Below, one piece after another: positions 61,006 to 64,000 of a DNA stretch of 64,000 nt (its first letter is position 1; every line of letters starts with the position of its first letter). Below the pieces are notes generated by a model, which ran no database searches, had not been told where the DNA came from, and saw only the letters and a list, made by a program, of their open reading frames with translations. The stretch comes from V1-33 sp964523105. GTDB taxonomy: Bacteria; Verrucomicrobiota; Verrucomicrobiia; Verrucomicrobiales; V1-33. A program made the position numbers and the translations under genes. The DNA is taken from positions 153,251 to 217,250 of the forward strand of contig CAZFZN010000007.1 in assembly GCA_964523105.1 (NCBI GenBank). The letters are read 5' to 3'.

Positions 61006-63951
61006 ATGAAACCCCTCTCACTTTTCGCGGCGTTCGCTCTCGCCGGCACGTCTGCCGTGGCGCAGAACACTCTGGACGACTATCCCAATGCGCCGCCGGG
61101 ATTCATGCTGCCCATCGCTTCGGACGGGGCGACCGCCGGCGGCCGGATCAATTACAGCACCGACCTCGACGTGTTCTCCTTTCAGGCGGGCCTCAATGGC
61201 GGTGTCAGGATTTACACCACGGGCAACACCGACACCAACGGGGTGCTGCGGCGGGCTTCCAATTCCTCCGCCAGCGGCTGGACGACTGTGGCCAGCGAAG
61301 AGGGCGGGACGGGAAATTTCACCATCAGCCGCGTCCTCGAACCCGGGCTCTACAGCATTCAGGTGGGCGGCCGGCTGAACGCCGATCCCGCCGGCACCAT
61401 CGGCGGCGCCTACACGCTGCGCGTGGAATTCACTCCGCCCGAACCGCCCGCTTCGGGCGACATCGATGTGCCGGAAATCCCCATTGGCAGCACCCTGGCA
61501 TTTGGAGACCTGGCGCTTAACACCACGGCTGCCAGGACGGTGACGATGCGAAACACCGGCGCCGGCAGCCTGCAAATTACCGGCATCACCCTCGCTTCGA
61601 GCAACACCGCCGGCGGCGGACTGGTCGGTAACGCGGGGCCGTTCTTCATCGAGTCCGGCGCCGCGCGCACCATCGCGCCCGGGGCCTCCTCCACGTTTCG
61701 CATTGTCTTCCGGCCCTCCGCTGCGGGTCAATTCGCCGGCACGGTGATCATTTCCTCCAGCGACCCTGACGAAAATCCCTGGCGCTTCACTGTTACCGGG
61801 ACCGGAAAATCGGACACGCCTCCGCCGCCGCCCGGCAAGCCGGAGATCGGTCTTTCGCTCGGCAATGCCGCAGTGCCGAGCGGCGGCACGGTGGACTTCG
61901 GCCTCATCACGCTCCCGGCGACGGCCACCGGCGTCGTGGTGCGCGAACTGGTCATCAGCAACACCGGTGACGGCAACCTTCACCTCGGAGATGTCAGGAT
62001 CAGCGAATTGCCGCTCGGCTCGCCGCTGCCCTCCGCGCCGCCCGGATTCTTCCGCGTGCTCAGTCCGCCGGCCCCGGTCGTCGAACCCGGGCGCAGCACC
62101 GTGCTGCGAATCGGCGCGGGACTCGTCTCCGCCGACAATCTCGTGGTCCAGCCCCGCTTCTCCGCCGAGGCGACGCTCGTCAACGATGACGACGACGAAA
62201 ATCCCTATCGTTTGCTGCTGACCGCGGAAATCCGCACGGCGCCGCCGCCCGCGGCCGGCGAAATTGCCGTCAGTTCCGGCGAGACTGAAATTCCCCAAAA
62301 CGGCACGCTGGATTTCGGAACCACCCGCACCGGCACGCCGGTGGAAAAACGGGTGACGATCAGGAATGCAGGCGACTCCGACCTCCGCCTCCACAGCATC
62401 GTGGTCGAGTGGGCCGGACCCATCATCGCCATCTGGCCGCCGCCGCCGCCGCCGTTCCGCGTCGAGGGCGTGGAGCCGCGCACCATTGCCCCCGGCGCGA
62501 GCACCGGCTGCCGCGTCATCTTTCCCGCGGCATGGCAGGGGCCCGCCGAAGCGCTGCTGAAGATCAGCAGCAGCGATGCCGACGAGAACCCGTTCGTCAT
62601 TCACCTCAAAGCGTTGGCCGGGGGCGAGCCGCCCGTCCCGGAAGCGCCGGAAATCGCCGTGCGTCTCGGCAAGCAGAACCTGCCCATGGGGGCGACCGTG
62701 GATTTCGGCCGCACATCCCTAACCGTTCCCGTGAAGAAGGAGATCACCATTTCCAATGAAGGCACCTCGCTGCTCACCGTGCGCAGCGCCATTCTGCCGG
62801 CGGGCCGCACCCCGGTGCTGGTCAATGCCGCAGGCGATGCGAATGCCGCGGGGCTCATCGATCTTCCGCCGCCGTTCCGCTTTACCGGCGATCCCGTCAC
62901 CAAAGTGGAACCCGGTGCCAGCAGGGTGCTCTCCGTCATCTTCCAGCCGCGGATCAACGGCGACTTCGAGGCCATGCTCTGCCTGAGCAACAACGACCGC
63001 GACGAGAATCCCTACAAGCTCCGGCTCAAAGGCACCGGCGGCACCGATCCCGCTGCCGAGCCGGACATCGCCCTCAGCCTCGGCGACGTCCCGCTGCCGC
63101 AGGGCGGCGTGGTGGATTTCGGTGAAGCCGCGCCCGGGACCTCCGTGACGAAGGAAATCCGCATCACCAACACCGGTGAAGGCGATCTCCGCCTTGGCCG
63201 CATCAGTTTCCTCGCCCCGTCCACGAACGATCCTGCGGGCGGCATCCCCGGCGTCGATGCCAACGGGCTGCTCATTCTCCCGCCGGTCGGCGCGCTTCCG
63301 TTCCGCGCCCTCCCGCCGCCTAACAACGTCGTTCCCGCCGGCCGCTCCGCGGTGCTGCGCGTCGTCTTCATGGCACCGCCCTCCGGTTCGCACGCCGCGG
63401 TGATGAGTCTCGAATCCAACGATCCTGACGAAAGTCCATGGCGCCTCCATCTGCGCGGCAAGAGCTCCGGAGGCGGTCCGGCCACGCCGGAAATTTCCGT
63501 CACCGCCGGCGACGCCGCGCTGCCCATTGGCGGCACGCTGGATTTCGGCATCATCGCCACCGGCAGCACTGTGCGCCGCGAAATCAAAGTGGCCAACTCC
63601 GGCCGGGGCGACCTGCGCATTTCCAGCTTCACCATCCTGCCCGCGGAGTTTATGGCCAACGACGCCCTCATCTGGACGCCGCCCAACGCCCTCGTCCGCG
63701 TCGTCAGCGGCCCCGGCATTATCGCCGCCGGCAGCGAGGGCGTCTTCGTGCTCGAAATGCTCACCTTCACCGACGGTCCGGCCCGCCTGCTCGCACGCAT
63801 CGGCAACAACGATTCGGATGAGAACCCCTACTCCTTCGCCATCACCGGCACCATTCTGTCACCTCCGGTCATCATCGATCCGCCGATCTTCATCGGGCCG
63901 CCGATCGTCATCGATGATCCGCAGATCGATCCCAACGGAGTGCTCCGCTAG
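61006..63951 (+). CDS. Secreted ASH/choice-of-anchor D repeat protein
   Basis: The 981-residue protein has a signal peptide (MKPLSLFAAFALAGTSAVA), a beta-rich first domain (about residues 20-150) and six ASH-like (ASPM-SPD-2-Hydin) repeats beginning near residues 158, 281, 418, 548, 685 and 828. Each opens with a G-G-T-L-D-F-G-like strand and ends with a D-x-D-E-N-P-(Y/W/F) or D-x-D-E-S-P segment. The tail PPVIIDPPIFIGPPIVIDDP is a low-complexity Ile/Pro/Asp stretch. ASH domains mediate protein binding. The start is ATG 61006, because the frame upstream is Arg/Pro-rich. No neighbour suggests a function. Confidence 0.82.
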   Translation: MKPLSLFAAFALAGTSAVAQNTLDDYPNAPPGFMLPIASDGATAGGRINYSTDLDVFSFQAGLNGGVRIYTTGNTDTNGVLRRASNSSASGWTTVASEEGGTGNFTISRVLEPGLYSIQVGGRLNADPAGTIGGAYTLRVEFTPPEPPASGDIDVPEIPIGSTLAFGDLALNTTAARTVTMRNTGAGSLQITGITLASSNTAGGGLVGNAGPFFIESGAARTIAPGASSTFRIVFRPSAAGQFAGTVIISSSDPDENPWRFTVTGTGKSDTPPPPPGKPEIGLSLGNAAVPSGGTVDFGLITLPATATGVVVRELVISNTGDGNLHLGDVRISELPLGSPLPSAPPGFFRVLSPPAPVVEPGRSTVLRIGAGLVSADNLVVQPRFSAEATLVNDDDDENPYRLLLTAEIRTAPPPAAGEIAVSSGETEIPQNGTLDFGTTRTGTPVEKRVTIRNAGDSDLRLHSIVVEWAGPIIAIWPPPPPPFRVEGVEPRTIAPGASTGCRVIFPAAWQGPAEALLKISSSDADENPFVIHLKALAGGEPPVPEAPEIAVRLGKQNLPMGATVDFGRTSLTVPVKKEITISNEGTSLLTVRSAILPAGRTPVLVNAAGDANAAGLIDLPPPFRFTGDPVTKVEPGASRVLSVIFQPRINGDFEAMLCLSNNDRDENPYKLRLKGTGGTDPAAEPDIALSLGDVPLPQGGVVDFGEAAPGTSVTKEIRITNTGEGDLRLGRISFLAPSTNDPAGGIPGVDANGLLILPPVGALPFRALPPPNNVVPAGRSAVLRVVFMAPPSGSHAAVMSLESNDPDESPWRLHLRGKSSGGGPATPEISVTAGDAALPIGGTLDFGIIATGSTVRREIKVANSGRGDLRISSFTILPAEFMANDALIWTPPNALVRVVSGPGIIAAGSEGVFVLEMLTFTDGPARLLARIGNNDSDENPYSFAITGTILSPPVIIDPPIFIGPPIVIDDPQIDPNGVLR

Positions 63952-64000
63952 CAGCCTGTCGGACTTAATTGCACCCGTCTGCTTCCTGCCTGCTACCCAC

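Noticed and set aside
63951..64000. GCAGCCTGTCGGACTT sequence right after the last gene
   Set aside because: It looks like a possible repeat end, but the window stops before a partner can be seen.

Overview
The window is GC-rich, gene-dense bacterial DNA. I infer a member of the Verrucomicrobiota. The clues are a DUF1552 protein, a DUF1549/DUF1553 planctomycete-type cytochrome protein, tandem sulfatases, giant secreted proteins with LamG, PA14, lamin-tail (LTD) and CotH domains, ASH-repeat proteins, and two surface proteins with PEP-CTERM-like tails. There is no 16S rRNA to confirm this. I see no prophage, intact insertion sequence or CRISPR array; this looks like ordinary chromosome, rich in cell-surface genes.

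Layout. 1-2450: the end of an RTX-repeat protein, a double-CDGSH iron-sulfur protein, an MsrB and a degenerate MsrB-like paralogue. 2468-10001: a LamG surface protein, then a Sel1-repeat / serine hydrolase / ceramidase-like operon, guanine deaminase and a tandem ACT protein. 10025-17128: a PEP-CTERM-like protein, tRNA-Gln, an MlaF-type ATPase, a DUF1552 protein, a secreted metalloprotease, a monoheme cytochrome, a cupin and an EI24/CysZ-like membrane protein. 17241-31657: a 2150-residue CotH/LTD protein preceded by a possible leader peptide, a Ser/Thr kinase with WD40 repeats, and a 1512-residue propeller/diheme protein. 31764-39154: FolC, two paralogous outer-membrane barrels with a shared upstream element, an SDR/cyclophilin operon, a charged repeat protein and a sugar isomerase-like protein. 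39328-49623: two membrane proteins sharing an unnamed C-terminal domain, a second PEP-CTERM-like protein, a DUF1549/1553 cytochrome protein, two sulfatases and a GreA/GreB-like factor. 50267-63951: a second giant LTD/CotH protein, a cupredoxin, an MFS transporter, a PQQ-type propeller, a UlaG-like hydrolase with truncated hemoglobin, and a six-unit ASH-repeat protein.

How the genes fit together. Much of the coding capacity goes to the envelope: secreted adhesin-like or carbohydrate-binding proteins, sulfatases, periplasmic c-type hemes and a cupredoxin. This fits a polysaccharide-degrading lifestyle (inference). Five unrelated multidomain exported proteins end in the same kind of short C-terminal module, three of them after an Asp-rich linker, which suggests a shared export or anchoring route. 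The heptamer CCTGACA/TGTCAGG occurs at least 39 times by eye, spread evenly and in all reading frames, and looks like a chromosome-wide functional word. These two signals, the 41-bp element upstream of the paired barrel genes and the leader-peptide arrangement at 17241 are the most likely undescribed biology here.
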